From: an uncultured bacterium
Lineage (GTDB): Bacteria; Bacillota; Clostridia; Lachnospirales; Lachnospiraceae
DNA length: 64,000 bases
Assembly (NCBI GenBank): GCA_947647735.1
Contig: CANSLJ010000011.1
Coordinates: 1-64,000, forward strand
Direction of reading: 5' to 3'
A program made the translations under genes and the position numbers. This document shows, piece by piece, positions 7,989 through 17,360 of the stretch. Position 1 is the first letter of the stretch. Each line of letters begins with the position of its first letter. Under the pieces are notes generated by a model that was not told the origin of the DNA, searched no databases, and was given only the letters and a program-made list of their open reading frames with translations.

Positions 7989-8810
7989 GTGTTTACAATG
8001 GATCAGAAAACCCTGCGAAAACTTCAAATGGCTGAACTGGAGATGCTGGAGGAACTGGACCGCATCTGCAGGAAAAACGATATTCCGTATATTCTGGATG
8101 GAGGAACGATGCTCGGTGCAGTACGCCACGGAGGATTTATTCCCTGGGATGATGACATCGATGTGCGCATGCTGCGAAAGAATTATGACAGGTTCTGTGA
8201 GATATGCAGAAAAGAACTGGATCAGAAATATTTTCTGCAGACATATCGGACAGATCCGGGATATCGATGGGAATATGCAAGGATTTTAAAAAACGGCACA
8301 GTCTTTAAGCGGAAGGGGCAGCAGAAAATGACCGCCCGCAACGGTATTTTTATTGATATTTTTCCTGATGACAATCTGCCGGAAGGATATGCGGGAAAGA
8401 AATTATGCACCTGTGTCTCCTGGCTCTGCAGGAAACTCCTGTATTCGGAGGTCGGGGCGCTCAATAAGGAGAGACTTGCTTCCTGGCTCGGATTTCGCTT
8501 TCTGAATATGTTTCCAAAAGAATGGGGACATAGGGGGATGGAATATTTAATAAGAAGATATCAGGATAAGGATACTTCTTATGTGAGATGTCTGAGCTGG
8601 GGAGCTGCCTTTGAGGCCAGAGGATTTTTAAAAAAGTGGCATACAGAAACAGAGGAGTATATTTTTGAGGGATTGAAAGTTTGGGGACCAAAAGATGTGC
8701 AGGGTTATCTCTCCCATATTTTCGGTGAGAATTATATGGAGCTGCCTCCCGAGGAAAAGCGCCATCCGGGCCATGTGGCAGATTATATCGGTTTTGGGGA
8801 AGAAGAATGA
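7989..8810 (+). CDS. LicD-family phospho-head-group transferase
   Basis: LicD proteins move phosphocholine, or related phosphonate and phospho-polyol groups, from a CDP- or CMP-activated donor to a surface sugar. The 273-residue product carries the family core near residues 30-60: YILDGGTMLGAVRHGGFIP followed by WDDDIDVRM, with the acidic residues that bind metal. Further in are WEYARILKNG and FIDIFPDDNLPEG, both typical. GTG7989 fits the upstream AAGGGA better than ATG7998, so I keep GTG. It overlaps the next gene by ATGA. In this locus it could use an aminoethylphosphonate donor made by the enzymes at 13-19 kb or the donor made by the fusion just upstream; sequence alone does not decide. 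Confidence 0.88.
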   Translation: MFTMDQKTLRKLQMAELEMLEELDRICRKNDIPYILDGGTMLGAVRHGGFIPWDDDIDVRMLRKNYDRFCEICRKELDQKYFLQTYRTDPGYRWEYARILKNGTVFKRKGQQKMTARNGIFIDIFPDDNLPEGYAGKKLCTCVSWLCRKLLYSEVGALNKERLASWLGFRFLNMFPKEWGHRGMEYLIRRYQDKDTSYVRCLSWGAAFEARGFLKKWHTETEEYIFEGLKVWGPKDVQGYLSHIFGENYMELPPEEKRHPGHVADYIGFGEEE

Positions 8811-9610
8811 AGTTTGAGGATTTCAAAGGAAAAGAACTTGTCATATATGGAGCAGGGCATGTAGGGAAAAAGTTCTATCGGACACTGCAGAGGCATGGGT
8901 TAGAAAAACAAGTGTTATGCTTTGCTGTGACGGGACAGGTGGAGAAGGAAGCATTGATAGAAGGACTGCCTGTGAAGTGTGTTTACGATGTTTCAATCAG
9001 GAGCGATACGCTGGTCTGTCTGGCGGTTCATGAGTCTTTACTGGAAGAAGTAGAGAAAGTCGTCAGATCGATAACGGAACAATATATCTGGATCTATCCG
9101 TATTTATATGAGCTGATGTTTGGGGAGCCGGAGCAGAAAGAAAAGGAAATCGAAATTTCGAAGATACTGAAAACCTGCCGGGATGATGCCAGACTGGCAA
9201 TCAGGCTGGCAGCTGTTGAACAATATTATGGTAAAAATTCATTTGGAAATGATTATTATAAAAGAGCGCAGATGATGCATTGTGCGGAGCATACCGCCGG
9301 GCAGAGGCTGCAGCAGTTTGAGCGCCTTATGGAGGACTGGGAGAAATATGGATACCGGAAAGAATACCCGCTCTCGTTAAACAGAGGATACGAAGTGATC
9401 GACGGAAACCATCGACTGGCGCTGGCGGTATATCACGATAAGAAGAGGATTTTTTGCAATATCTATCCTACAGAGATACCTCTGACAGGGATTCATGGAC
9501 AGGAGCCGGTGATGCCGGCGGAGGTGCTGATGCGGCATGGGTTTACGCGGGATGAGATAGAAAAACTGGATGAGGTGCAGAGAAGGTATATGGATGCATA
9601 TGGAGAATAA
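8807..9610 (+). CDS. Rossmann-like module plus ParB-like domain protein
   Basis: The 267-residue protein starts with a small nucleotide-binding-like domain, ELVIYGAGHVGKKFYRTL (residues 9-26), a module that recurs in several proteins of this locus. The C-terminal half contains YEVIDGNHRLALAVYHDK (about 195-212), which matches the DGxHR core of ParB/sulfiredoxin-like folds; that group includes kinases and hydrolases outside chromosome partitioning. The function is not known. It overlaps the LicD gene by 4 bases and the following glycosyltransferase by about 17, so the three are translationally coupled. Confidence 0.7.
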   Translation: MKFEDFKGKELVIYGAGHVGKKFYRTLQRHGLEKQVLCFAVTGQVEKEALIEGLPVKCVYDVSIRSDTLVCLAVHESLLEEVEKVVRSITEQYIWIYPYLYELMFGEPEQKEKEIEISKILKTCRDDARLAIRLAAVEQYYGKNSFGNDYYKRAQMMHCAEHTAGQRLQQFERLMEDWEKYGYRKEYPLSLNRGYEVIDGNHRLALAVYHDKKRIFCNIYPTEIPLTGIHGQEPVMPAEVLMRHGFTRDEIEKLDEVQRRYMDAYGE

Positions 9611-11213
9611 AGAAGGGCAAAGACAGGGCGCGGTAAGTGTGATCGTTCCGGTTTACAATGTGGCGGGGTGGCTGAACGAGTGCATGGAATCGGTGGTAAA
9701 TCAGACATTTGGTGATTTTGAGGTATTACTCGTGGATGATGGTTCCACAGATGAGTCGGGAGATCTTTGTGATATCTGGGCGGGGAGAGATGCCCGGATC
9801 AGGGTGATTCATAAAGAAAATGCGGGGCCTTCGGCAGCCAGAAATTGTGGGATTTCAGAGGCAAAGGGAGCATATTTTTCTTTTTTAGATTCGGATGATG
9901 TGATCGGTCCGTCTTTTCTGGAAAAAATGTATGAAGCGATCACATGTGAAGATGCAGATATGGCGGAATGCGATGTATGGCGTGTAAACAGTATAACCGG
10001 AAACAGGACGCTGCGCAGGGTGTCCGGTGTAATGGGAAAAGAATACTCTCCGGAGGAACAGATGGAGTACGGGTATACAGCAATCTGGAAATGTATGTTC
10101 CGAAGAGAATTGTTTACGGAGAACGGGATATGGTTTCCTGACTGCCATAGCGAGGCGAGGGCGTTGTACCCGCTGCTGCTGAGTTTGAGCAAAAAGCGGG
10201 TTTATGTGCCGGAGGCACTTTACTATTACAGATTGTTTAGGGAAGGTTCTTTATCGGCGGCACCGAGGAAGACAAAAGAAAGCGGAACAGAGGGAATAAG
10301 AGCCTATGAGATTTTAATACAGAGCTTCAAGGAGCATAGGATTTATGATGAAAAGCGGGAAGTCTTAAAGAAGCTGATCATCACGAAACTATCGGATCTG
10401 CTGGCTGCATTTTATACACAGAGACAGACACAGGCATTCGGACTGTTGTCAGAAGGGTACCGCCGGTTTGTAAAGCAAAATTTTCCGGAATATCAGGACA
10501 GAGTATATTTGAATATCGGGGGATATAACCTAAATAAAATTTTGAGCAATATGAATCTGCTGCACGATCCCGCCGGAAGAATTAATTTTTCCAGCCTGAT
10601 CAGTCTGATGCATCCGATTGAAGACAGTCCTGCCATCCGGCATAAAAACAGATATCGCCTGATCATGCTGGAGCGGGAGAGAGATAATTGTTTCTGGAGT
10701 CTGATGGAGGGGCGAAGGCCGGACTTTGTAGTGCTGGACTTTATAGAGGAGCGATTTGATATGATCGCTTATGCGGGAGGGTATCTGACAAAGAGCGATG
10801 CCTTTGACGATTGTGAGACAGAGGCGGAGCCGGAGAAGGTCGTTCTGCGGAGAAGTGAGGAATGTACGAAGTTATGGCAGGAAAGTGCGCTTGCATTTAT
10901 ACGGCGTATGGAAGAGCGCTATTCAGGTACGGATATCATACTGGTGAAGAATTATCTGGCAGAGAAAAAGGGGGATGTAAACAGTCAGGCGTATTTTGAC
11001 GGACTGGATGAAATACAGAAGATAAACAAGGTGCTGGAAGGGTATTATTCCTTTTTTGAGGAGCACTGCAAAAAAGTGATAATAATAGAGGCATCCGAAT
11101 GTCAATATTATTTTACGGATAAAGAATATGAATATGGTGCAATACCTTCCCACTTAAATGAATTGGTGAACAGGGAAATAGCGAAAAAAATAGAGAGCTG
11201 CATTGGAATATGA
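9594..11213 (+). CDS. Family 2 glycosyltransferase with extra C-terminal domain
   Basis: Residues about 10-230 are a GT2 domain: VSVIVPVYNVAGWLNECMES, VLLVDDGSTDESG, ENAGPSAARNCGISEAKG, and the metal-binding DSDD. The remaining 300 residues are unlike usual GT2 tails. They contain YRLIMLERERDNCFWSLMEG and DFVVLDFIEERFDMIAYAGG, resembling the DUF6270-like esterase-type domain seen behind some glycosyltransferases, but I am not certain of that. I chose ATG9594, which has AGAAGG 8 nt upstream. The stop overlaps the next gene by ATGA. Confidence 0.85.
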   Translation: MHMENKEGQRQGAVSVIVPVYNVAGWLNECMESVVNQTFGDFEVLLVDDGSTDESGDLCDIWAGRDARIRVIHKENAGPSAARNCGISEAKGAYFSFLDSDDVIGPSFLEKMYEAITCEDADMAECDVWRVNSITGNRTLRRVSGVMGKEYSPEEQMEYGYTAIWKCMFRRELFTENGIWFPDCHSEARALYPLLLSLSKKRVYVPEALYYYRLFREGSLSAAPRKTKESGTEGIRAYEILIQSFKEHRIYDEKREVLKKLIITKLSDLLAAFYTQRQTQAFGLLSEGYRRFVKQNFPEYQDRVYLNIGGYNLNKILSNMNLLHDPAGRINFSSLISLMHPIEDSPAIRHKNRYRLIMLERERDNCFWSLMEGRRPDFVVLDFIEERFDMIAYAGGYLTKSDAFDDCETEAEPEKVVLRRSEECTKLWQESALAFIRRMEERYSGTDIILVKNYLAEKKGDVNSQAYFDGLDEIQKINKVLEGYYSFFEEHCKKVIIIEASECQYYFTDKEYEYGAIPSHLNELVNREIAKKIESCIGI

Positions 11214-13024
11214 ATGACATGAAGGGAAAACTGGAAGAAAAATATAGTGCATTATTTCAGAAGTATGACCTGGGGTATCCACTGGAGGCAAGGAGGATCA
11301 ACGGCATCATCAGGAAATCTTTGCAGGGTTTTCTGAAAGGTGCGGTGACGCCTGCGATTTATTGTAATGGGGGCCATACGCAGATGCTGATGGCAGACTT
11401 TATATATGACCTGAAGAAGGTGAAGTATATTGTGGATAATTATGCTTCCTCGGATGAAAACACCGGTTTTTCTTTGATCAAAGATGCGGAAATGGAAGCT
11501 GTGGGGGTCGACGCCATTATATTATCAACTTTTAAGTTTCGGGAGGATCTAAAGCAGAGCCTGAAAGAGAAACATCCAGATATTCCGGTTTTGGATATAT
11601 ACGATGAGTTTGAAAAAAACGGTCTCAAGATGCAGGCGGATTATTATTACTCCAATCATCCCTATCATAATTATCACAGTATTAATTATCTGCAGAGGGA
11701 AATAGCGGGGACCGTTGATGTCAAAAAGCAGAAAACACTCTATAAAGAATTAATTACAAAATATATTCAGATAAAAGATTTTAGGACAGCGCTTCTAAAA
11801 GTGCGGGAGAGAATGAAAATAGACCGCAGTGGATGGATACTGGAACTGAAACAGGATCTGGAGGAACTTTACGAACTGGAAAAAAGGGCAGCGGCCTCTG
11901 TTTCCGAGGATGCGGTTCTAATGCTCTGTCTGGACGCGTTGAGGTACCAGGATCTCTCCGATGAGGATATGCCGAAGCTGAAAAGGCTGCTGGATGAGAC
12001 GGCATACAGTTTTCGGAACGTGTATTCTTTTTCAACTTCCACATTTGAGAGCCTGGTACCGGTTTACAGCGAAAATGGCGATCTGCGCACGGCATATTAT
12101 GAGAAAAATGTGGTGGATATTGAGGACTGCAGATTTGCGAAGTCAGCGGAGCGGCAACACAGGAAGATTTATATTTATGGAGATGTGGAACATTATATAG
12201 AGGGGAAGAATATTTACCATAGCGACAGTGCACAGACTGTCACGGAGAAATTCTGGGATTTTCTGATAGACAGCAGCAGAGATGAAAAGGGATTGTTTTA
12301 TTTACATGAGCAGTATGAAAGCCATTTTACATTTTCTAATCCGTATACGACAGAGACACTGAAATCGGAAGGTACGGCAATGCTGTTTGATTTTCTGCCG
12401 GTGAAAGGCGGGCATTTACGTGCTGATTACAGGCGGCAGCATCAGGATGCTATTCATTATCTGGATGATGTGCTGGCGCCGTTCCTCGAAAAACTGCCCT
12501 GTAGAATGGTAGTTTATGCTGATCATGGAACTCTTGTTTTAGAGAAAGAGACAAAACTGTCAGAAGTGGAAAATATGGAATACACCTGTTCCGAGAGCTG
12601 GACCCGGATTCCTTTCATCATTCGTTCTCCGGAAACTGGTGTCGGAGCCTGTGATAAACTGATCAGTTTAATGGAGATAAGCTCTGTGATTACCAGTCTT
12701 TTGAATAAAGAAGATTATGTTACGACGGCTTTTAGGGGAAGGAAATATATCAAGATTGCCAGATCGGAACTGTATAATCCGGACTTTCGCTTTCTCTACG
12801 GAATGATTGGGAAGGAGCAATATCTGCAGGCGTTTGAGTGTTTTGTGTTTGAGGATGGTTATAAACTGGTTGTGTTTGAAAACGGTTATACAGAATTGTA
12901 TCTGTTGCAGGATGGCCGGGATGTATTGATACTGGATGATCTGGAAAAAGAAAAACGTTTTGAGGAAATCCGAGATGAACTCACGGTGCTGGGCGGCAAA
13001 GAAGAGGTGAAAAGTGGATATTAG
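11210..13024 (+). CDS. Soluble alkaline-phosphatase-superfamily protein next to the phosphonate genes
   Basis: 604 residues with no signal peptide or membrane segment, so probably cytoplasmic. The N-terminal ~150 residues look Rossmann-like (YCNGGHTQMLMADF ... KYIVDNYAS ... AIILSTFKFREDLKQSL). A helical linker follows, then from about residue 238 a sulfatase/alkaline-phosphatase fold: LCLDALR (metal-binding Asp near 241), SFSTSTFESLVPVYS (candidate nucleophile Thr/Ser) and MVVYADHGT (Asp-His near 437). Superfamily members hydrolyse or transfer phospho, phosphono and sulfo groups. The gene lies directly before phosphonopyruvate decarboxylase, overlapping by 11 bases. It has the same architecture as 27822-29576, which lies directly before the phosphoramidate genes, so a role in handling the activated head group is plausible but unproven. 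Confidence 0.72.
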   Translation: MNDMKGKLEEKYSALFQKYDLGYPLEARRINGIIRKSLQGFLKGAVTPAIYCNGGHTQMLMADFIYDLKKVKYIVDNYASSDENTGFSLIKDAEMEAVGVDAIILSTFKFREDLKQSLKEKHPDIPVLDIYDEFEKNGLKMQADYYYSNHPYHNYHSINYLQREIAGTVDVKKQKTLYKELITKYIQIKDFRTALLKVRERMKIDRSGWILELKQDLEELYELEKRAAASVSEDAVLMLCLDALRYQDLSDEDMPKLKRLLDETAYSFRNVYSFSTSTFESLVPVYSENGDLRTAYYEKNVVDIEDCRFAKSAERQHRKIYIYGDVEHYIEGKNIYHSDSAQTVTEKFWDFLIDSSRDEKGLFYLHEQYESHFTFSNPYTTETLKSEGTAMLFDFLPVKGGHLRADYRRQHQDAIHYLDDVLAPFLEKLPCRMVVYADHGTLVLEKETKLSEVENMEYTCSESWTRIPFIIRSPETGVGACDKLISLMEISSVITSLLNKEDYVTTAFRGRKYIKIARSELYNPDFRFLYGMIGKEQYLQAFECFVFEDGYKLVVFENGYTELYLLQDGRDVLILDDLEKEKRFEEIRDELTVLGGKEEVKSGY

Positions 13025-14150
13025 AGTATATGTAAAAAAAATAAAGGAACTGGGAATCGAAACGGTAACGGGTGTTCCGGATTCTACACTGAAAGTATTC
13101 TGTGACTATATAGGGAGCGAGGGGAAAAATATTTTTCCTTATCATATAACGGCTGCCAACGAGGGAGCGGCGATTGGGATCGCTATCGGAGAATATCTTG
13201 CAACAGGAAAACCTGCCTGTGTTTATATGCAGAACAGCGGGCTGGGAAATACGGTAAATCCTTTGACATCCCTTACCCATACGGATGTATACGGTATTCC
13301 GATGCTGCTTATGGTGGGCTGGAGGGGAGAGCCCGGGACAAAGGATGAGCCGCAGCATAAGTATATGGGAAAGATTACGCCTGATCTGCTGGAGGTACTG
13401 GATATCAGGTATACCGTTATCAGAAAAGATACAACGGAAGAGGAGCTGGAACAGGCTTTAAACGCAGCGAAGGAAGCGTTTGAAAGGAACAGGCAGTATG
13501 CCCTGCTCATTCAAAAAGGCGCTTTTCATAAAGAGGAAGAGGGTGTTTATGAAAATGGTTCTGTGCTGAGAAGGGAAGAAGCTGTGGGCATGATAGCCGG
13601 CTGGCTGGAAAAAGAAGATCTTGTGGTATCGACAACAGGGAAAATATCCCGGGAGATGTATGAGCAGAGTGATAGACAGATCGGAAACCACAGGCAGACA
13701 TTCCTTACGGTGGGCGGCATGGGGCATGCCAATATGATAGCATGCCAACTGGCAAAAAGACTCCCGGGGAGGCGGATCATCTGTCTGGACGGCGATGGGG
13801 CGCTTCTGATGCATTTGGGGAACATGGCGGTTATCGGAGAACAGGCGGCGGATAACCTGATACATATCTGTCTGAATAACGGGGCACATGAATCGGTGGG
13901 CGGGATGCCCACCGGTGCGCCGGGATTGAAGTTTTATGAGATGGCCCAGAAAGCGGGATATCGAAGAGTACTGCAGGTCCAAAACGGGCAAGAATTGCAG
14001 GAAGTCCTTCCTGTGATCCGAAGGGAAAGAACTTTGACATTTCTGGAGATAGCTGTTTCCTTAGGGGCGAGGGAAGACCTTGGCAGACCGAAGGAGACGG
14101 CGAAAGAGAACCGGAAGAGTTTTATGGATAGGGTAAAGGAATATCAATGA
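13014..14150 (+). CDS. aepY: Phosphonopyruvate decarboxylase
   Basis: Thiamine-diphosphate enzyme that decarboxylates phosphonopyruvate to phosphonoacetaldehyde. This irreversible step pulls phosphonate synthesis forward. The 378-residue length is normal. The start, GVPDSTLKVFCDYI with AANEGAAIGIAIGEYLATGK (Glu that activates the cofactor), and the region VYMQNSGLGNTVNPLTSL are diagnostic. The cofactor-binding GDGALLMHLGNMAVIGE leads to LNNGAHESVGGMPT. The start is GTG13014 with GAGG 7 nt before. It lies immediately upstream of PEP phosphomutase, the enzyme that supplies its substrate. Confidence 0.95.
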   Translation: MDIRVYVKKIKELGIETVTGVPDSTLKVFCDYIGSEGKNIFPYHITAANEGAAIGIAIGEYLATGKPACVYMQNSGLGNTVNPLTSLTHTDVYGIPMLLMVGWRGEPGTKDEPQHKYMGKITPDLLEVLDIRYTVIRKDTTEEELEQALNAAKEAFERNRQYALLIQKGAFHKEEEGVYENGSVLRREEAVGMIAGWLEKEDLVVSTTGKISREMYEQSDRQIGNHRQTFLTVGGMGHANMIACQLAKRLPGRRIICLDGDGALLMHLGNMAVIGEQAADNLIHICLNNGAHESVGGMPTGAPGLKFYEMAQKAGYRRVLQVQNGQELQEVLPVIRRERTLTFLEIAVSLGAREDLGRPKETAKENRKSFMDRVKEYQ

Positions 14151-14187
14151 TCACAGATAGAGCATGGAGGCTGAAAGGAAGACGGAA

Positions 14188-15480
14188 ATGAAGACAGTAT
14201 ACACATGTTTTTGCACAGATGAAATTCATGAGGGGCATATCAATATCATTAATCAGGCGAAGAAGTACGGGGAAGTGATCGTGGGAGTACTCTGCGATTA
14301 TCAGATGATCCGTTATAATCGTTTTCCGGCGGTTTCCATAGAGGAACGGATGGAAATGGTAAGGCGGATAGAAGGTGTTTCCCGGGTTATTGTGCAGGAA
14401 CAGATCATGTATGATGAGGTTCTTAAGGAACTGAAACCGGATTATATGATTCACGGGGACAACTGGTGTGAAGGGCCGATGACCATCCTGCGTGAAAACG
14501 CTATAAAAAACCTGAAAAAGTATGGCGGAGAGCTGATAGAAGTGCCCTTTACATGGAACGACAAGGTGAAAAAGATTGATGAGATTGCAAGGGAAAGACT
14601 GGCGATGCCGGAATTTCGCAGGAGCAGGTTGAGAAAACTGCTGGACATATGCGATATTGTCAAGACGATAGAAGTACACAGCGGGCTGACAGGATTGATC
14701 GCCGAGAAAACGGTGGTAGGCGATAAGAGCGGGCTTGACCAGTTTGATGCCATGTGGATTTCTTCACTCTGTGATTCGACGGCGAAGGGAAAGCCGGACA
14801 TAGAACTGGTGGATATGACGTCCCGCATACGGACAATAGACGATGTGATGGATGTGACGACGAAGCCGATTATTTTAGATGGCGACACAGGCGGATTTGT
14901 GGAGCATTTTGTGTATAATGTGCGCACGTTGGAGCGTATGGGGGTCTCCGCTATTATCATAGAGGATAAAGTCGGACTCAAGAAAAATTCCCTGTTCGGA
15001 ACAGAAGTGGAGCAGACACAGGATACGATCGAGAATTTCTGTGAAAAGATAAAAGCAGGGAAAAGTGCACAGAGGACAGAGGAATTTATGATCATTGCCC
15101 GCATTGAAAGCCTGATTCTGGAAAAGGGGATGGAAGATGCCCTGTGCAGGGCGCGGGCTTATGTAGAAGCGGGGGCGGACGGCATCATGATACATTCCCG
15201 GAAAAGGACGGCGGATGAGATATTTGCGTTCTGTGATGCTTTTCGAGTGGAAGATAAAAAGACACCGATTGTGGTGGTGCCGACGACATACAGCGATACA
15301 TATGAATCAGAGTTGAAGGAACATGGGGTGAATATTGTTATTTATGCGAATCAGCTTACCAGAAGCGCATTTCCTGCCATGGAGCATACGGCGAAGACGA
15401 TATTGGCAAATCACAGGGCGAAGGAAGTGGAGGAGATGCTGATTCCGTTTAAGGAGATTATTACGTTGATCGATATGTGA
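14188..15480 (+). CDS. pepM: Phosphoenolpyruvate phosphomutase fused to cytidylyltransferase
   Basis: Committing enzyme of phosphonate synthesis: it rearranges PEP to phosphonopyruvate, making the C-P bond. Residues 1 to about 130 are a TagD-like nucleotidyltransferase domain with the HxGH motif (CTDEIHEGHINIINQAKKYG) and DYMIHGDNW. Residues 145-430 are the mutase TIM barrel: MWISSLCDSTAKGKPD, ILDGDTGG, and the signature EDKVGLKKNS (about 259-268), matching EDK-X5-NS that separates mutases from isocitrate lyases. ATG14188 has AAGGA 8 nt upstream; ATG14164 has no clear site. The fusion suggests that a phosphonate product is activated with CTP. The next gene is about 90 bases away. Confidence 0.95.
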   Translation: MKTVYTCFCTDEIHEGHINIINQAKKYGEVIVGVLCDYQMIRYNRFPAVSIEERMEMVRRIEGVSRVIVQEQIMYDEVLKELKPDYMIHGDNWCEGPMTILRENAIKNLKKYGGELIEVPFTWNDKVKKIDEIARERLAMPEFRRSRLRKLLDICDIVKTIEVHSGLTGLIAEKTVVGDKSGLDQFDAMWISSLCDSTAKGKPDIELVDMTSRIRTIDDVMDVTTKPIILDGDTGGFVEHFVYNVRTLERMGVSAIIIEDKVGLKKNSLFGTEVEQTQDTIENFCEKIKAGKSAQRTEEFMIIARIESLILEKGMEDALCRARAYVEAGADGIMIHSRKRTADEIFAFCDAFRVEDKKTPIVVVPTTYSDTYESELKEHGVNIVIYANQLTRSAFPAMEHTAKTILANHRAKEVEEMLIPFKEIITLIDM

Positions 15481-15567
15481 TGTTGCTTGTCGGGATGGCC
15501 TGCAGGAAATGCAGAGCCTATGGCGCAGGGCTGAAACAAAAGTGATCAATCGGGGAGGAAGGACATA

Positions 15568-16299
15568 ATGGCAGAATATGCGGTTCTTTCGGATATTCAT
15601 GGAAATCTGTATGCGTTAGAAGCAGTGGTGACGGATATGGCTTCTTTTGAGATTGAGGGAGCTATATTGTTAGGGGACCTGATTGATTACGGGATGCAGT
15701 CCAATGAGGTGGTGGAATATCTTCGGGACAGATTTCCATATAAAATATTGTGTAATATATGGGGAAATCATGAGAGAGCGGTTATGTGCTCGGATTTTCA
15801 GCGGTTTTCCTCACAGAGGGGTGTGGAGTCGGCAAAACATACCGCGGAAATTCTTACTGACAGGACAAAGTATTACCTGGACAGTGAAATGCTTTCTGAC
15901 AGCAGTTTCGAATTTTTGCTGGATGGATTGAAGTGTCTGGCGGTACACGGCTCGATGGATGATCCCTGTTGGAAAGCAGTATTTCCGGATAAGGTAAATG
16001 GAGATTACAGGAAGTATGATATCGTGTTTTCCGGGCATTCTCATTATCCACATGTCTTTACAAAATTTTATGATGCGGAGGATAAGGAGCGGAGAAATAA
16101 GCATGCGGTAATGTTTATCAATCCGGGGTCTGTAGGACAGCCGAGGAACCATAATCCTCATGCACAGTATATGATCTTTGATGCGGTACAGAGAAATATC
16201 GCAGTGAGGTCTGTACCTTATGATGTGGAGTCGGCTATGGAACTTTTTAATGGTTCGATTGATATGTTTTACAGGGACAGATTGGAGAAAGGGATATAG
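15568..16299 (+). CDS. Calcineurin-like metallophosphoesterase
   Basis: 243 residues of the YfcE/MJ0936-type phosphodiesterase family. The metal-binding blocks are in order: VLSDIHGNLYAL (residues 6-17), LLGDLIDYG, IWGNHERAV, VHGS near 120 and VFSGHSHYPH. FINPGSVGQPR near the end is the usual closing motif. The substrate cannot be read from the sequence; phosphodiesters, phosphonate esters and nucleotide intermediates are all possible given the location. The ribosome binding site GGGAGGAAGG precedes ATG15568. It is 9 bases from the next gene, so the two are probably in one operon. Confidence 0.88.
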   Translation: MAEYAVLSDIHGNLYALEAVVTDMASFEIEGAILLGDLIDYGMQSNEVVEYLRDRFPYKILCNIWGNHERAVMCSDFQRFSSQRGVESAKHTAEILTDRTKYYLDSEMLSDSSFEFLLDGLKCLAVHGSMDDPCWKAVFPDKVNGDYRKYDIVFSGHSHYPHVFTKFYDAEDKERRNKHAVMFINPGSVGQPRNHNPHAQYMIFDAVQRNIAVRSVPYDVESAMELFNGSIDMFYRDRLEKGI

Positions 16300-16308
16300 A
16301 GACAGGAC

Positions 16309-17313
16309 ATGAACAAATTATATGTGATCAGCGGCGTGACAGGAATGACGGGAAATGAACTGGTACATCAGATTCTGGAAAAAAAAGCAGATGAAAGCCA
16401 TATCATCGGTTTTGATAACTTTTATGCATCGTCCTTGGAGACGATAGAGAACTGCCTTTCGGACAAAAGACTGGAGTTTTATGAATATGACATCAACAAT
16501 GCGGAGCAGATGAGCCGGATTGAGGACAGGGTGAACGAGATAAAGGAAGGGTTTGAGGAGACAGTTTACATTAACTGTGCGGCGGTAGTACATACAGAGC
16601 ATTTTTATCATGTGCATGAAACTTTTGAAACGAATGTTCTGGGAATGAAAAGTTTTCTGGAACAGGCGATCAGAGCAGGAGCAAAAAAATATATCAACTG
16701 TTCCACATCGGAAGTTTATTCCATGAATTCCTGGAATGAGAACGGCGGGGTGAAGGAGAGCGATTATATTACGTTGGCGGATGCGGAACACAGTCAGCGC
16801 ACCAGCTATGCTGTCGGCAAACTGCTCACAGAATTTTTTATGAAGGATGCGGTGGAGAGCGGGCAGATACTTGGATGTTCCATCAGGTTTGCCAATGTGT
16901 ACAGTAAGAATGAACGTTATCCGAAACATATCATTCCGTTTATCATTAACAGTTTCAGGGAAGACGGCAGGGTAGTCCTTCTAGAGAACAGTAGGAAAAA
17001 TAAACGGACATTTCTGCATAATTATGACAGCTGCAGTGCTGTATTAGCGCTGGCCGGGACGGAGAGTGCGCTGGATGGCAGCATCTATAATGTGGCGACA
17101 GATGAGGAGATATCGATCATTGATCTGGCAAAACTGTGTGCGGAGAAAATGGGGATCAGAGAGCCGGTGATCACATTCAGCGGATATCGGGAATCCGATC
17201 CGGAGAGAAGGCTTTTGTCGACGGAAAAGATTCGTGAGAGAACGAACTGGAAACCGGTGATGGATCTGGACAGGGGATTGGATGAATGTATTGAGAGTTA
17301 TCTTGCTGATTGA
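16309..17313 (+). CDS. NAD-dependent sugar epimerase/dehydratase
   Basis: Extended short-chain dehydrogenase of 334 residues acting on nucleotide sugars. The cofactor motif is SGVTGMTGNELVHQIL (residues 8-23). The catalytic Tyr-Lys pair is in TSYAVGKLLTEFF, preceded by NCSTSEVYSMNSW for the Ser/Thr of the triad. Substrate-binding features include RFANVYSKNERYPKHIIPF and DSCSAVLALAG. The usual GxxGxxG is kept. Which sugar it acts on is unknown. It lies between the phosphomutase/decarboxylase pair and the aminotransferase. Confidence 0.9.
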   Translation: MNKLYVISGVTGMTGNELVHQILEKKADESHIIGFDNFYASSLETIENCLSDKRLEFYEYDINNAEQMSRIEDRVNEIKEGFEETVYINCAAVVHTEHFYHVHETFETNVLGMKSFLEQAIRAGAKKYINCSTSEVYSMNSWNENGGVKESDYITLADAEHSQRTSYAVGKLLTEFFMKDAVESGQILGCSIRFANVYSKNERYPKHIIPFIINSFREDGRVVLLENSRKNKRTFLHNYDSCSAVLALAGTESALDGSIYNVATDEEISIIDLAKLCAEKMGIREPVITFSGYRESDPERRLLSTEKIRERTNWKPVMDLDRGLDECIESYLAD

Positions 17314-17360
17314 AAATGTTACTATAAAAAAAATATATATAGATAAGTAGGAGTGTAAAA

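Noticed and set aside
14451..15104. A 217-codon - strand frame opposite PEP phosphomutase
   Set aside because: The + strand frame contains all mutase signatures; the antisense text is Ser-rich and meaningless.
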